This document shows positions 33,601 through 46,730 of a stretch of DNA of 64,000 nucleotides, one piece after another. The position numbers and the translations under genes were made by a program. The notes below the pieces were generated by a model. It was not told the origin of the DNA. It saw only the letters and a list, made by a program, of their open reading frames with translations, and made no database searches. The DNA is from Combretum micranthum (lineage: Eukaryota; Streptophyta; Magnoliopsida; Myrtales; Combretaceae): positions 1 through 64,000 of the forward strand of contig JAMXBD010000430.1 in the NCBI GenBank assembly GCA_024138025.1, in the 5' to 3' direction. Within the stretch, counting starts at the first letter, position 1, and every line of letters begins with the position of its first letter.

Positions 33601-35596
33601 TAATACTATAATTTTGTAGTTTATTGATTAAAAGAGAAGGTGTAAGGTTTTTTTTTTTTTTCTGAATGATTAGTTTAGAAATTGAAATAGCATACAATAC
33701 GACCTTTTAACATTTAATTAAAACAAAATATACCTATCATGAAGAAATCAAAATAAGGATAAACTACAATCTAGCTACAAAACTATTTATCATACTTTGT
33801 CAATTTTTAATTATGGTGCTGGCATCAGTTTCAACAAATTATATTTTAAAATTAAAGATAAAACCTTTTTTGATATTTGAATTTTGGCCAAATGGATGAT
33901 TAAATACCTCTCTCAAAATTATAAAATATGATTCTTCATTGACCTTGTTTACGATTGCTTCCTTTGCCTTTTAGTCTGATCAAGTGTGAACTTGCATTTT
34001 TTCCTTCCAATCGTCATTTAAAACTTCTAAGTCGTCTCATTCTAGAAACCTTTCGGCAACCATCTAGAAAGTTTAGAAATATAAAATGCACTGTTTAAAA
34101 ATGTTCTACCATATGTGAAATCACATTTTATAGATTTCTAGATCCACCTTTGATTAACAATTATAGGAAGAAATTTCTGTAACTTTGAATAGTAATTTAA
34201 TTCCAGATATATAATTAGAATACTTTACACTATTTTCTATATTAAAAATACACCATATGAGTTTCTTTACTATTGTAGCTATAGAGCCCAAGAATTTTTC
34301 ATATCAATAAAATAAATAGGAAGACAATTATAAAAATAGATGATCAATGTAGGACTCAACAAAACCTTAAAAATAAAACTATGAGTAAGTTATAAACCTA
34401 TCTATGACTTTAAACCCTAAATCGAAGTTCCTTAGATAGTAATAGACATCAAAGATAAAATTTCGTAGCAAGTATAAAAAACTCAATACATAAAAATAAT
34501 TAAGCTTAGATTTTAAGATCATAGGAAAGCAATAGATCAATAGAACTGTTAGTTAGGAAACGATAATTTAAAGATGAACCGTTAAGGTTATAAATACATG
34601 ACAAATATAAAAACAGATTTATAACTAACAATCTAGAGCTCGAATAAAGATTTAGATCATACTATTGTTCTATTAGAAAATTCTAAAGCTCTTAAAGCCT
34701 AAAATCGAAATTGGCCTATTAAGCTTAGAAAACCCTAATTGGGTGAGATAAAACCCTAAAAATAATTAATCGTATAAACTTTAAACTCACAATTTGAACT
34801 CAAAGATAATCCAAAAAATTTGTAGAAGCTTTAAATAAATTTTTTGATACAAAATTTCTATATGACTGATTAGTTATACCTATATAATTTGATAAACTAT
34901 CCTAAAATTTAGATAATTACTTATATAAGTAAGTTACTTAAATTATAAGTGTACTATTTCGATGGAGATTGCATGATTTATGGCTGAGAAATTCTAAAAT
35001 TCCCAGCAGCCGAAACCCTTAAATAAATTGCCTAAATCACACAACAAAGTCAAATTGTCTAAAGATTTAGCCAATAAAAAATTCCCAATTAGACACCCTA
35101 TTAATTGCAACAATTTAAACAAGAAACAACTTGCATAATTCGGTGGAAATTTCAAGAAGAAAAATTGCTGCTCCTTTGCCTATAAATACATCCATTAATT
35201 AGCTATAGAAAAAAGCATTTAAAGCATACAATAACAGCCTAAAACACATAAACATAGCTCTATTTAAATAGCTTCAACAAGACACAAATACAAGCTTACA
35301 AAGTCATTAAGTAAAGATAATTAAAATTCATTTTAAGTTAGCATGTATATTAAACATTAGCTTAAACAATGTTCTTCTTAGGTTTTGGTTAGATTTGCAA
35401 AGGAGGTTTAACAACCTAATCTCAGCTCATATGAGATAATATATAACTCTATAACTTTATTTATGCATCATGATACGTATAGAAAGTAAGAAGTTGTACA
35501 TGTTCTGATATCTATAAATTGTTGTACGTATATTTATATCAATTACAATAGCTAATAACCATAGAACAACACTAAAAAATAACTAAAACACTAACA
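30641..35596. other. AT-rich intergenic desert
   Basis: No gene is recognised. Contains T(17) near 31688, (TA)n at 33164-33184 and T(16) near 33648. At 35179-35187 a good TATA box (CTATAAATA) follows a CTGCTCCTTTGC stretch, and 34960-35050 contains AAACCCTTAAATAAATTGCC; together these look like an LTR promoter, but no paired LTR or pol sequence was found. Confidence 0.4.
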
Positions 35597-35996
35597 GTCG
35601 TTTCACTTGACATGAATAGCTATTTATTCTTTCCTTGTTCGATGTAAAGTTGATATTACGGTGTTCACTTGAAGGAATGACAATTCATAATGAATTACTG
35701 TTACTTAAAATGGTGAATAGCAATTCATATCTCTAACCCATGAATTGCATGATCTATTTTTTAACTTTGTCATAAATAACCTTATCTTGAAAATAACACC
35801 TATATAATTATCTTCTTTCTGTAATAAATATAAAGGGTATTATAGACATTTTACCTTTTACTCTAATAATTACTTGTTTTACTTTTTACATTAAGTGAGC
35901 ATTGTAATAGCCATTACAACTCTATTATATTCTCTTTGAATTAGAATTTCATTCCCCTCTTATTTCATTCGGCGAAGTAAATGAGCTGTAACTATA
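35597..35996. mobile_element. MITE-like element with CTCATTTACTTCG end
   Basis: The right end, read on the minus strand from 35996, is GCTCATTTACTTCGCCGAAT. It closely matches the left end of 58635-58923 (GCTCGTTTACTTCGCTGAAT). The left end is uncertain: GTCGTTTCACTTGACATGAA at 35597 or GTTCACTTGAAGGAATGAC at 35663. The interior is AT-rich with GAATTG/CAATTC motifs. Confidence 0.45.
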
Positions 35997-36105
35997 ATAC
36001 ATATAAAGTATAATAAAAATGAATTACGAACTGGAAAAAAATGAAGAAGATGATGAATAGTACGTACGTCGGTTGCGTACAGGGCATAGTTGGCGACATA
36101 CATGG

Positions 36106-36133
36106 GTAAGCTAGCGGCCTTCAAGCTAGCTTA
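36106..36133. repeat. Perfect 10-bp inverted repeat
   Basis: GTAAGCTAGC and GCTAGCTTAC flank an 8-nt loop. The surroundings (36060-36160) are unusually GC-rich, with a TACGTACGT run at 36061. No gene nearby. Confidence 0.8.
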
Positions 36134-36272
36134 CACTGGAACGAGTCACGTAAAATTTTGGCAGTGAAAAGAAAAAGTATAAAGGCAGGCAGCCTAAGAT
36201 TCAAAGCTAACGACTTTGATTACTGGCATAGGTGTAAATTTTTCATGATGAACTTGATTCATCCAAAACTGT

Positions 36273-36307
36273 AATATATATATATATATATATATAATAT
36301 ATATATA
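36273..36307. repeat. (TA)n microsatellite
   Basis: About 16 AT/TA units with one break. Likely length-variable. Confidence 0.9.
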
Positions 36308-38276
36308 AGAAACAAACATCAAATTAGATAAATAACTATGATGTTTTAGGAAGTAATATATTCAAGTACTTGTTTAGTGATAAAATTTAACAACCGTTAA
36401 AAATTAGAATAACCTCTATTACATAAAAAAAAAAAAAAGATTAGATTATGATATATGACCAATAAACGGTAGAAATTATTACCCTACGTACAAATAAGGT
36501 TAACAAATATAATGAATAATAAATATAATTTTCTCTCTACAAGTAGATATTAAAAGAATTAAAGTGTAGATAAGTTATAAATAGAGATAATGTAATCTCA
36601 AAAAATAAAGAAATAAAATATGACTAGGATCAACAGAAACACAATGAAAATAAATAATAAATATGACACTTAGACACTCAATAGGAGTCATTTATACAGA
36701 GTTAAATATTTGATTAGTGAATATTTATTTATTTACCTAATAGGTGATATTAGACAATTTGTGGATTTCCATTAGGATTATTACGACTAATCAGCATGAG
36801 CAAGTGAGTAACTCGGATCTGTTACACTATTTGTGTTTGTAACTAGTAGTATATGTAATGCAAAGATAATAATATGATTGATGTAGAAGTCTGTTGAGTA
36901 TGTGATATGGGTTATTTGTTTATGTTGACAAACTAAGATAATAAAAGTGATAATACAAATTGTCTGATGACTTGAGAAAGAAATTATATATGTTTGTGTG
37001 TAATGTATGATCATCATAAGCCTGATTAAGAATTATTGGGTTTATAATTAAAACAATCATGCATTATATGAATTGCATTATTGCAATATTTTAAAAGCGT
37101 GATAGCCTGTTACTTGTTAGTATTCTAGTTCTGTATTAATGCTTGGTTTTTCCTATACAAAAGACTAATAGTTCTATACAAGATTTCTTTTATCTATCGG
37201 TTCTATGAGAACTAAGTGGCAAAGAAGGACATCGCCCATAGTATCGCTTTGAAATTATTAATACTTAGTGGAGTCTCTAAGGCATGATACAGGAAATGGT
37301 CAATTAAAATATTCTTAAAAAGTGATAACTAAGATAGGTATTAATTGATTTTCTTGTATGCTTCGTTTCTTCTAGGCAAGTGGGTCATTAATTCAACGTC
37401 CTTCAATCCAAATGAGAGGACGTAAATCTCTAACCTGTCTGGATTATAAATAATCCAGACTTGTATTTGAGCATTTGTTTGATTGTTGCATTATATATGA
37501 TTGCTAATAAACTTGTTTGATGTGTAATATATCTAGTTATTCACCGAACCCATGGTTTTGCTCACACTCCTAAAAACTTTTCAGGCTTATTCTACGACCT
37601 TGGCTCATTCCTTCCAGGAACATGATTCCAGTAAGGTTTAGAAGCTGGAAGAATTTGAGATGTTTGGGATAAGTTGTTTATTTTTATTTCCTGGTTATAA
37701 AATAGCTAGTATCTAAAATATCAATTTATGTATTTAGAGGCTTATGGGATAGGAATATGGTCTATAATATTATATTCAAGACTTGTGATGTTAGTTATTT
37801 TACTAAATTATGACTTTGTCACGTTCTTATCGATACAACTACAATATCATGTTTGTTTGAAAATATATCATCTCTAAAGGTAAACCAGTAATAGTATACA
37901 TGGTGGAGTGTATGCTACTACTAAGGTACCATCGGGGTGTGACAATAGCAAGATCCTCAAAATATGTATAGTAGAGGTTTTTCACACAATTATTCATGGT
38001 AACTTAAAATCTTACCTTTTGATATTATTTATTATTATAGTAAGGAAAGACATTAAAATATTGTTTCATTTTTCTATATTTTTTACTGATATTGAAATAC
38101 ACAGAAAAAAAATAAATAGATAATATTTAAGATATTAATTGATACTTAACAAGTTAATAACCTTACAATGAAAGTTCTCAAATAAAGTAAAAATGTTATT
38201 AACGAGAAAATATAGACTCTAAATAAAATCCTTACTATTATATACTCTCATAAAATCTAGGATTTCCATAATCGAC
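36308..38276. other. Intergenic, possible old LTR end at 37944
   Basis: ATCGGGGTGTGACA ends at 37944 and looks like the 3' end of a plant gypsy LTR (consensus often GGGGTGTGACA). About 37380-37940 could be the LTR body. No primer site or pol follows. Otherwise no gene is seen. Confidence 0.3.
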
Positions 38277-39000
38277 TCTAAAGGAATGTGACTCTTTTAA
38301 AATTGCCAGCAATTGTGAGAATAAACCAAAAGTTTAAAGGAATTAATTTAAAACTGAGAGAAAGAAAAAGAAAATGATAAAAACTTGGGAACGTTATTAG
38401 AAAAGCTTTTATAAAAACATCAAAAAAAAAAATAAAAGTTAAAAAAAAAAAAAGAGAGAGAGAGATTTGTAATGAGTTAGGCTGGCATTTAGGAATAATG
38501 GGATTCTTAGCAACCACATTCATTTGAATTTATCAGCTACCCATTGTTTACTTTTTTGCTTCTTTTCTAAAGCATGGGGTTCCATCCCATAGAAAGCTAA
38601 AGGGAAAGTTGCGTGATCACAATCTGATGATAATTGATTGTCACCCCCCACCCACCACACCACCACCACTACCACTACCATCGAAGAACCTTCTTTTTTC
38701 ACTTTTCAAATCTCTCTCTGTACTTCAAGAGTAGTGGAACGGTGAAACCCAAAACCCCCCACACGTGTGACCTTGGTAGGCTCGCGGCTCGCCGCTCCTG
38801 TTTTCATCATTTTTACGGTTATTTTCACTCGTTCCTCGCCTTTGGAACAATTGAGTTAATGATTGAAAAAGGCCATAACTACATTCTTCAAAGTTCCAAG
38901 GCATTTTAATTTCTATCCCATTAATTTGCTTGTCTTTATCCCAAATTTTTTTTATGCATGAACATGAGTTCTTTCGAATAAAATGGGTTGCTCAAGGAAG
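38277..39000. other. Intergenic with simple repeats and a G-box palindrome
   Basis: A(12) with (GA)n at 38440-38464, a CCACCACCA run at 38647-38672, and CACACGTGTG at 38760-38769 in a locally GC-rich patch (38750-38800). The patch would fit a promoter or leader, but no downstream exon is recognisable. The His-rich open frame over it comes from the simple repeat. Confidence 0.4.
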
Positions 39001-42000
39001 CATCATTCCTCATTAGAAAATTGGTGCTTAAACGTGCTTTCTGTGACGATTATTGTGTGGAAGTCACATTCCTTCAAAACATATGTACATAAATTTTATT
39101 ACTTTTTTAAATTTTATTATAAAAGCAAATGATAATAATATGAGACGAAAAAAAAACTTTATGAAAATGTTAAAAAAGTTTCAAGAATCTAAAGGTAAAG
39201 TGGAAAATTATTAAAAGTGAGAGTTCATTGGAGTAAAAACATAAAACCTTGACGAATTCCTTACGAATAAGAGATTTTTTATTGTTCAGACCATCCATCC
39301 CATCATATTAACATTGAAATGATTATAATAGAAAACCCAATAAGTATTTTACTAGTTCGATCATGAGTATCTCTAAAATCTAAGCCATCAAATGACTCAC
39401 AAACTTAGTCTTGTAATAAAATAATGGACCATAGAATTTTCTTATAAATAAATATAGTATTAAGTATATCTAACAAGTCTTGAAATATCCTAGAAATTAC
39501 TTTATAAACAATGACAAATTAGTAACTACCTTAAAATTTTTTTATTTACCATATTTCTATCTTCCTATTAAAAAAAAAAAAAAACTTACTCTCTAAAAAC
39601 ACACTTACCTAGGTTACTACTATATAAAGCCCTCCTCATACCTTTCCCATTCTCTTCTTGTGGGAATTTTAGAGAAATTGAAAGATACTCTAAGAACCAA
39701 GAAGAACTGCAATCCAGTGGAAATGTAAGGTTTGTAAGAAACCCTCATTTGCCGATTTTGGTATACTATTAGATGATTTCTATTAATCAAAGGTATTTTT
39801 CATGATAAATCAAAGAAACTTAAAAAAAAAAAAAAAAGAAAGAGAGAGAGAGATCAAGAGATTATTGAAGATATTCTTGTGATATTATAAATTGATAAAA
39901 TCATAAATGTAATTTTTTTTTATAAATTTATGTACGTGTTATAAGATATTTCGAACAACAATTTTAAGGTTTTGCTTGGTGAAGAATCAGTGATCCAAGT
40001 TCTCAATTTAAGGTAAGAAATTCAATAATCGATCTTATCGATTACTAAAGACAAACTTGTTCATATAATTAGAGAAATTAGAATTTTGCTTGGAATTGCT
40101 CAAAAGTCCAATATTGAACCAAGAATTAATTGGTAATTAAATATGATGAGATACATGATGATTTTAAAAGGAGAGATAATATATAATTGACATTAATGGA
40201 AACAGAAATATAATCAAAGGAGAATTTAAAAAGAATTAGGAAATTAATCTAAAGATGGAAACTTGTAATGATTGGGTATGGTGTGAACTAGTACCATGAC
40301 CGGTCTTATTAAAATTAATAGCGGGACTATGAAATTTTCCAAACTTGTAATAATTTTGAGTTGATTATTAAAGTGAAGAATTTGTGGAAAATCAAGTTTG
40401 AAGTTTTTTTTTTTTTTTTTTTAACAAGTTTGAAGATTAATTACATGATAAAAAGACTAGAAATTGGAGTTTTATGAAAAGAACGAAGAAAAACCCCCCT
40501 GACAATAGGCCGGATTGATGCTTGAAGGACCACAAACTGATCTAGAGAAGAAGCCAAAAGATGATCGACCAAACCGACCGACCGTCCCGAGTCAACTGCC
40601 CCTGGTCAATTGGCACTAGTCGACCACTACTCCACTACTCGCTTGTGTAGAGAAAAAAATGACTTGAAATACCTATGCCCTAAAGTATTGTGATCCTAAT
40701 CATAAAATTTAAGAAAAGTTTGAATATTAACCGAGGTTGAGAAAAAAAAAAAGAAAGAAATTAAGTAATGTAATCTTTCCCGAGCTAAGTTTTCGGTACT
40801 GGTTTAAAAGTGAGGAAATTTATATCAAAAGAACTAAAGTATTATTGATGATTGCTTTCCATGACTAGTGACACTTTGAAAAAAGTATATGTTATATTTT
40901 CTTGTTTTAATTATTTGCTTAAGGATAAGCAAATGTTGAATTGTGAAGCTTGATAAGTGTTTTTTTTTTTTAGAGATCAGGGAGATACCACTAAGTTATA
41001 ATGTTATTAGTAAGCTTGATAAGTATTGAAAGATTATTATTCGAATGTGATATTTCATGTTTAATTCAGTTATTTTTTATATCTAATAAAATGAAATTGA
41101 CACGTAAATTAATTTTATTTTCGTTTTAGGCCCTCAAGGTGTGTTTAAAATAAAAAGAACGGATTTAATTGAGTTTCATGCACTTTAAAACAAAATTTCT
41201 CCAAGTTTCCAAGCAATATGATCTCAACACAGGTAAGACACAACTGCATTAAGAAGGTTGTGTCAACCTCAACAAAATTTTGAAGTAGATATGTAATCTC
41301 AACTCAAGAAGGGGGGATCAACATGACTGTGTTTAGGCTATGTTGAACCAAATATGAAAGTTTCTTGTTTTGAATTTTAAGAAGTTGGTGCAACATGACC
41401 ATATCATGATCGTGTTGCGATCAAGTTGACTCAAAATTGGATATTATTATAAATGGGCTTTAGAGTTTTGAAAGAGAGGTTTTTGCTACATAGAGGTGAA
41501 AAGGAGTAGAGAGTGATTCAAGAATGCACAGCTTCATTGAAGATTGCAAGAAATTTTTATCGATGAGGCTTTTCACATTTGATCTTATGACTCTTAATAT
41601 TGTTTGTGCTTCCATTTTCAAATCTATAGAAAAATAATTTATTGCATATAGATTTTTATGAGCCTAGAGTTTACTATGCAATTGGGATTGTTTGTTTTCA
41701 ATGAACTATTAGTGTCTTAAATGCAATTATACATTCTTGATTGTTTCCTTGAATTAATATTACTAGTGTATTCATTCTTGGTTGGATCTCATGCTTGTTG
41801 ATTGATAAAGCACTTATATGAATAGACCTACATAATTGGAGAGAGTTACTCATATTCCTAGAAATAGGATAATGTAAATCTCCTAGATTAAAATCAAACA
41901 TAATGGAGGAATTCGTAGAACTTAATGCAATTTTGGAGGTTTCAACTAAGAAGAGATTCCAATTGATTAGCCTAAGATTAGGAATTTACATTCTTAAGGA

Positions 42001-42425
42001 AAAAAATGTTAATTTGCCATAGGAATCCTCATAATTCAAGAAAATTAATAATCTCATTAGTATATGTTTTGTGTGACCACATAGTATTTCTTAGTAGGAG
42101 CTCAAAATTTAGATGTTCTGGTAATTGAATTATCTTTATTGTGATCATGATTTGTGCCTATGATAATTTAGTTGTAATTAACGGTTTTACTCAACATTGA
42201 GGGTTAGATAACAAAGTAATACTAATTACTAGCATTTGTTGATTCTTAACTCTTAAGAGAATGATACTTGCGCTTAATTACTATATTATATATCAATAGT
42301 TGCTCTTGCTAAAAGTGATTATAGAATAGGATTAATAACAAATTTTAAGCTTTTGTAAAACAAGATCATTAGAATTCAAGGAGAGATCAAGGTGATTTAG
42401 AAAGCCATAGATTTAAGAAAACAAT
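39001..42425. other. Intergenic, probable decayed gypsy LTR/leader sequence
   Basis: A TATA box (CTATATAAAGC) at 39618-39628 is followed by a C/T-rich leader. A GC-rich patch with GACCGACCG units lies at 40570-40640. From about 41100 to 42310 the sequence reads like the long non-coding part of Tat/Athila-type gypsy LTRs (for example TTGATTCTTAACTCTTAAGAGAATGATAC near 42239). No coding domain was found; the assignment rests on recall of pattern only. Confidence 0.3.
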
Positions 42426-42434
42426 TTTCTTTTG

Positions 42435-42798
42435 AGGGAAAATGTCAAATTTAGTACTCAAACTTTCGTGAAAGTTTAGTTTGATATGAACCTTGAAGTG
42501 GTGTATTTAATACCTAGAAACTGTCTTTTTGGCTATTTTTATAACTTCACTTAACATTATTTGTTCTATTTGCTAACATAGAAAAGGTAACCTATTAATA
42601 ATAGACGATATTAGAGGAGGTAGTAAATATTCAATTATAAGTTGTCTCCTCCATATCAACAAAGAAGACAAATAGTGATAGGGATGTAGTAAAAATAGTC
42701 ATGAATAGTTTAATTATATATTAAATTGACCACTTCAAAGGTCAAGTATAAATTAAATTTCCGTGTAAAGTTCAAGTATTAAATTTGGTATTCACCCT
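42435..42798. mobile_element. Mutator-type MITE, 364 bp, 9-bp target duplication
   Basis: Terminal inverted repeats: AGGGAAAATGTCAAATTTAG at the left and, on the minus strand from the right end, AGGGTGAATACCAAATTTAA. Similarity continues about 70 bp inward. Flanks are TTTCTTTTG (42426-42434) and TTTATTTTG (42799-42807), a 9-bp duplication with one mismatch, which is the Mutator signature. No coding capacity. Confidence 0.8.
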
Positions 42799-42859
42799 TT
42801 TATTTTGATGGATTGAAATTTTGCCACATCAAACACAATCCCACCTTATTTATAAGAGG

Positions 42860-43110
42860 CTAAGTGTACACAACACAATACTATTATAGACGTTAAAGAG
42901 CATATCACATGGCTTGTACAAAGATTCTTTAACATAAGACGAAGACATAGGTTGCAAAAGCCTACTAAGATTTTTTTTAAATGGGCAAGAACAAGATAAA
43001 CACTAAAAAGTTTTGCATATGGCTCATAGAAAGACTCTAAGATAAAGGTTGTAAAAGCTCACTAAGGTTCGCCATAAATAACAAAAGTAAAAGCTAAAAG
43101 AGTGCTAGAA
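42860..43110. repeat. Diverged two-copy direct repeat, about 115-bp unit
   Basis: Blocks CATGGCTTGTACAAAGA..AAGACATAGGTTGCAAAAGC and CATATGGCTCATAGAAAGA..AGATAAAGGTTGTAAAAGC repeat in order, each followed by an ACTAAG run and AAACAC or AAAGC. No gene is seen from here to 44469. Confidence 0.55.
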
Positions 43111-45086
43111 AACTATCTTTGACTAAAGCTGAATAGATGCCTTCTTTTGTTAAGGCTATAAGATTTTTTTCACTTTATTGATTCATGGGATGGTGAAAGA
43201 TTACTCCGTAGTGAGTAATCAAATTCATCATGAGGATACCAACCCATAGCATGATCATTGCTTAATCACCAAGATAGTCCCGTGTAATTCTAATTCAAAT
43301 GCACTAGGCCATATTTCTTTTGAGATAGTTAAGTTGGCCATATAAACTTCTGGTGTCCTATAATAAGAGTTATAATCACTTACATCTGATAAAATACTAT
43401 CATTGATGGTAATGAAGGAATGAGTAAAATGAGAACCTTTCATGCTATATTTAATCTTTGCTTAATCCAAATAATAAGTTTGATATCATGAATATTAGTC
43501 TTAGATTCTTTAACAAAAATAACAGTAATCCAATCGGTAATAGTTTGTATCTAATAAAGCAATGCTCTAAACCATCATAATAATTTTGCCGGGTTGGGAA
43601 GAGGACTTCCTTGTGGCTTCTCTTACAGGAATTGAAATGCTTCACACGCTAGATATGTATTACAATAATGCAACTATGAAGTAGATACCAATAAAACCAC
43701 TTAAGTTTTGCTAGGAATTGGGAATTGAACCTAAAATGTGTGGCTACAGGAATGAACAATAAGGATACAAATCAAATGGTCTAAGATTTAATCTTCCTTA
43801 TGATATATGCAAGTTTTAGAGGACTAGTTTCTTAGTACCTTTTATGCTTTTAAGTTGGTGAAGGATTAAGAAATGATGACGATCCTAAATAATTATACAC
43901 GGCTATCATATTATTAGAAAAATAGAAATTTGCCATGCTTGAATTTGTTGAAGTGTTGAGAGGAAATATTTAACAACATTCTATCTCCCATCAACGTGTT
44001 CATCTCATAAAAAAAAAAAAAAAACCTAGAGAGCCATTGTTGCCACTTTATGGTTGTGGTTGTGATATAATCTTTTGCTTGAGCTAATCTTAGGGATGTA
44101 CATAATTTTGAAGTGCAACCCAAAAAGATAGTATTCACTTTTGAATTGCATACTTAACTATAAGTATCTCCTTAAAGTTCAAATGATAATAAATTTTTTT
44201 AATCTTACACTCAAAGAGAGGGCAAAAAAAAGAAGAAAAACCTTACACTCCTACCCACATATAATATATCTACAGTTCGTTTGTTCAACTATAATTCCCC
44301 AGTATTTTTTTTTATAGGAGATGAGTTCATCTTTATAAGAAATTTATACTAGTGGCAATATTGGAGCCTTTGCTCAAGAAATTTTACTACTGAGTTTGTC
44401 GATCTCCCTATATTTGTAATTCACGTGATCTTAACCATTAATTAAAATGACAGTATGTTAAAAATAAAAGGGCTAATGTCATGCATATTATGTGAACTTT
44501 TACAAAAATATTCAATTAACAACCTGAAGTTTATATTAGTCAATTTACTACATATTGAACTTTTCGCACACAAAAATACTACCTCCCATAATGTCGTTAG
44601 CTCGTCTGCATAGTTGGCATTAAGCTCCTATTAGTTTTCAACTACTATTCAGATGCATCCTAAAGATTTGGCATGTATATTAATGAAGAATCTGATGAAA
44701 ATAAAGATCACTAAATATGAACTGCATAGAAAGAGAAAAAGACAAAGAGAGGTAAAAAAAAGGAATGGATGCACTTCATCGAAATGCATCATATCTCAAT
44801 TATTTTTTCACAAAAATTGCACCAAAATTACAAATCTTTTGATAAAACTTAAAAAAAAAAACACTAAATATTCAATCAAAAGACCAAAAAACAAGGAGAT
44901 TCAAATTTGAAAAAAGATCTATTGTTTCTCACATACTCCTACTTCTGACTCAAAATAGGAAATTAATAAAAGATTTGAGTATAATCGTTCATAAAAAAAT
45001 AAAAAAAGAAAAGATATATGAAAGTTTATTAAAAAAGAAAGACAAAAGAACAAATCTACAAAGCACTTTCTCTCTTTTCAAACACC

Positions 45087-45140
45087 ATGAACACTCAAGA
45101 AGTTCTTTCTACAAATTCTAATCACGGAGATCAAATGAAG
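45087..45140 (+). other. Exon-like segment ending in a perfect splice donor
   Basis: An ATG opens an 18-codon frame that ends AAG/GTAAGT, a textbook plant donor. It sits inside the non-autonomous Mutator-type element and could be a captured first exon. It is too short for a product call. Confidence 0.25.
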
Positions 45141-45434
45141 GTAAGTTTTTAGTGTTTTTAGGTTTTAAACCTATGAAAAATCATAAAAATGAAAACTTGC
45201 ACTTCGATTCTTTTGAGAACGCATTGAATCTAGATACGCCAATCATCCTCTTTCACCTTCCCTTGTCACCACTTCATCTTACTTACTACCATCCACCATT
45301 CACCATCCACCTTACTTGGACTATCTACTATGCAAACAACATCCACCAGAGACAACTTATCAAAGAAGCTAGAGGAAGTCATGGCTCATCTTCGTGTGTT
45401 GCACAAAGAAGACGAGATATTTATTATTTTTACC

Positions 45435-45712
45435 AGGGTCAATGTTACAAATGGTACTTAAAATTTGACAAAATATGCAAGTAAATACCTAATATGTTAA
45501 ATTGATCAATTTAGTACCTAAAAAATTTTGAAATCGATCAATTTAATACTTAAACAAACTTGACAATGGTACTGTTAGTATACACAAAGAGTTATTTGAG
45601 ATACTAAATTGATCAATTTAAAATTTTAAGTATTAAATTTATCAATTTAGAAGTTTAGATACATTATTACATATTTGACTAAAATTTAATTACCATTCAT
45701 GACATTAATCCT
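45435..45712. mobile_element. Nested MITE, 278 bp
   Basis: Left end AGGGTCAATGTTACAAATGG pairs with minus-strand right end AGGATTAATGTCATGAATGG. Similarity continues about 80 bp to an AATTGATCAATTTA-like zone. Its ends are related to those of 44470-45978, 42435-42798 and 55077-55307. A target duplication is not clear. Confidence 0.7.
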
Positions 45713-46369
45713 TTTTATAATTTATTGTATAATTTTGAAAAAAGCAAACGAAAAATTCTAATTTTTCCAATAACATACGTGGCAATGTATTGGACACGTG
45801 TTGCTCTGTAATTGGATAATATTGGCAACTGTGCTAGCAAAACTAATGGAGTAACATCAGCTTGAGGTAGTATTTTTATGCATGAAAAGTTCATTCGGTG
45901 GTAAATTGACTAATTTAAACTTTAGGTGGCCAATTGAATATTTTGCAAAAGTTGAGATACCATCGGTGACATTAGCCCAAAATAGAACGATTAAAATTGA
46001 AAAAAAGATTAAATTAGTTACTACCCCTTTAAAAAAAAAAAAAGTAGAGTTGATTTTCCTTAAATGCACGTTATTAACTAATGCCCATACGGAATAAAGA
46101 ATATCTTATAATATATAAATTCTCATGTGAGAAATTGTGTTTTAAGATTTGTTTTTCTCATTTTAATTTTCGATGACGATACAAATGACAAGTCATTAGT
46201 GTTATGAAGACAGTTAATAACTCTAATGAGCATTCGATTAATATTAAACATGACTTGGAAATTTAACATAAGGCTGAGTTAGCAAGTGTGATGTTACCTT
46301 TTTAAAATATTAGCACAATGGAATGATTTAGAAAGAAAAGATTGTGAAAGAAAAAAAAAAACAAAAGGG

Positions 46370-46730
46370 AGCAATTAAAGAAGAATTTAAATTCTTTCAT
46401 ATGTTTGTGGCAAAAAAAAAAGATATATATATATATCTCCTTTCATGTCATTAAATAACGAAAAGGAAGGATATAGATCGAATATTAATTATTATAAAAG
46501 ATGAAATAATAAGTAAATTAAGAAAAAGATATAAAAGTAAATTTAAAAAAAAATTACTCTTTGGTTCCTATTTCTCTTCATTTTAGATGGGAGAGAAAAA
46601 TGATAAGACTCAAAAAAAAATATTATATTTATTTTCTTTTCTATTTTTTTTTAAAATAAAATAAGGGATGGAATTTAATTTTCTCCTCTTCAATCTTTCC
46701 ATGCTAGTTCTCCTATGCCAAACAAAAAGC
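46370..46730 (+). repeat. Dispersed repeat B, copy 2
   Basis: Same block order as 20690-21130, ending in GATGGAATTTAATTTTCTCCTC and followed by GCCAAACA. Both copies are too AT-rich for exact ends to be set by eye. Confidence 0.5.

Larger units (their letters stand above)
44470..45978. mobile_element. Mutator-type non-autonomous element, 1,509 bp, hosting a nested MITE
   Basis: GGGCTAATGTCATGCATATT at the left is matched on the minus strand from 45978 by GGGCTAATGTCACCGATGGT. The inverted repeat continues for about 115 bp to TACTACCTC. Flanks are AAAATAAAA (44461-44469) and AAAATAGAA (45979-45987), a 9-bp duplication with one mismatch. A second element with related ends lies inside at 45435-45712. 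The remaining interior (about 44640-45430) is non-repetitive and includes an exon-like piece at 45087-45140, so the element may carry captured host sequence. No transposase. Confidence 0.8.

Noticed and set aside
38277..38530. Possible MITE with GGAATGTG/CACATTC ends
   Set aside because: The inverted similarity is only a few bases long and no target duplication is visible.
38634..38909. Histidine-rich plus-strand protein
   Set aside because: It is driven by a CCACCA simple repeat and has no recognisable domain or splice context.
40488..40640. GC-rich patch as possible organelle-derived DNA
   Set aside because: I recognised no plastid or mitochondrial gene sequence in it; it looks more like LTR debris.
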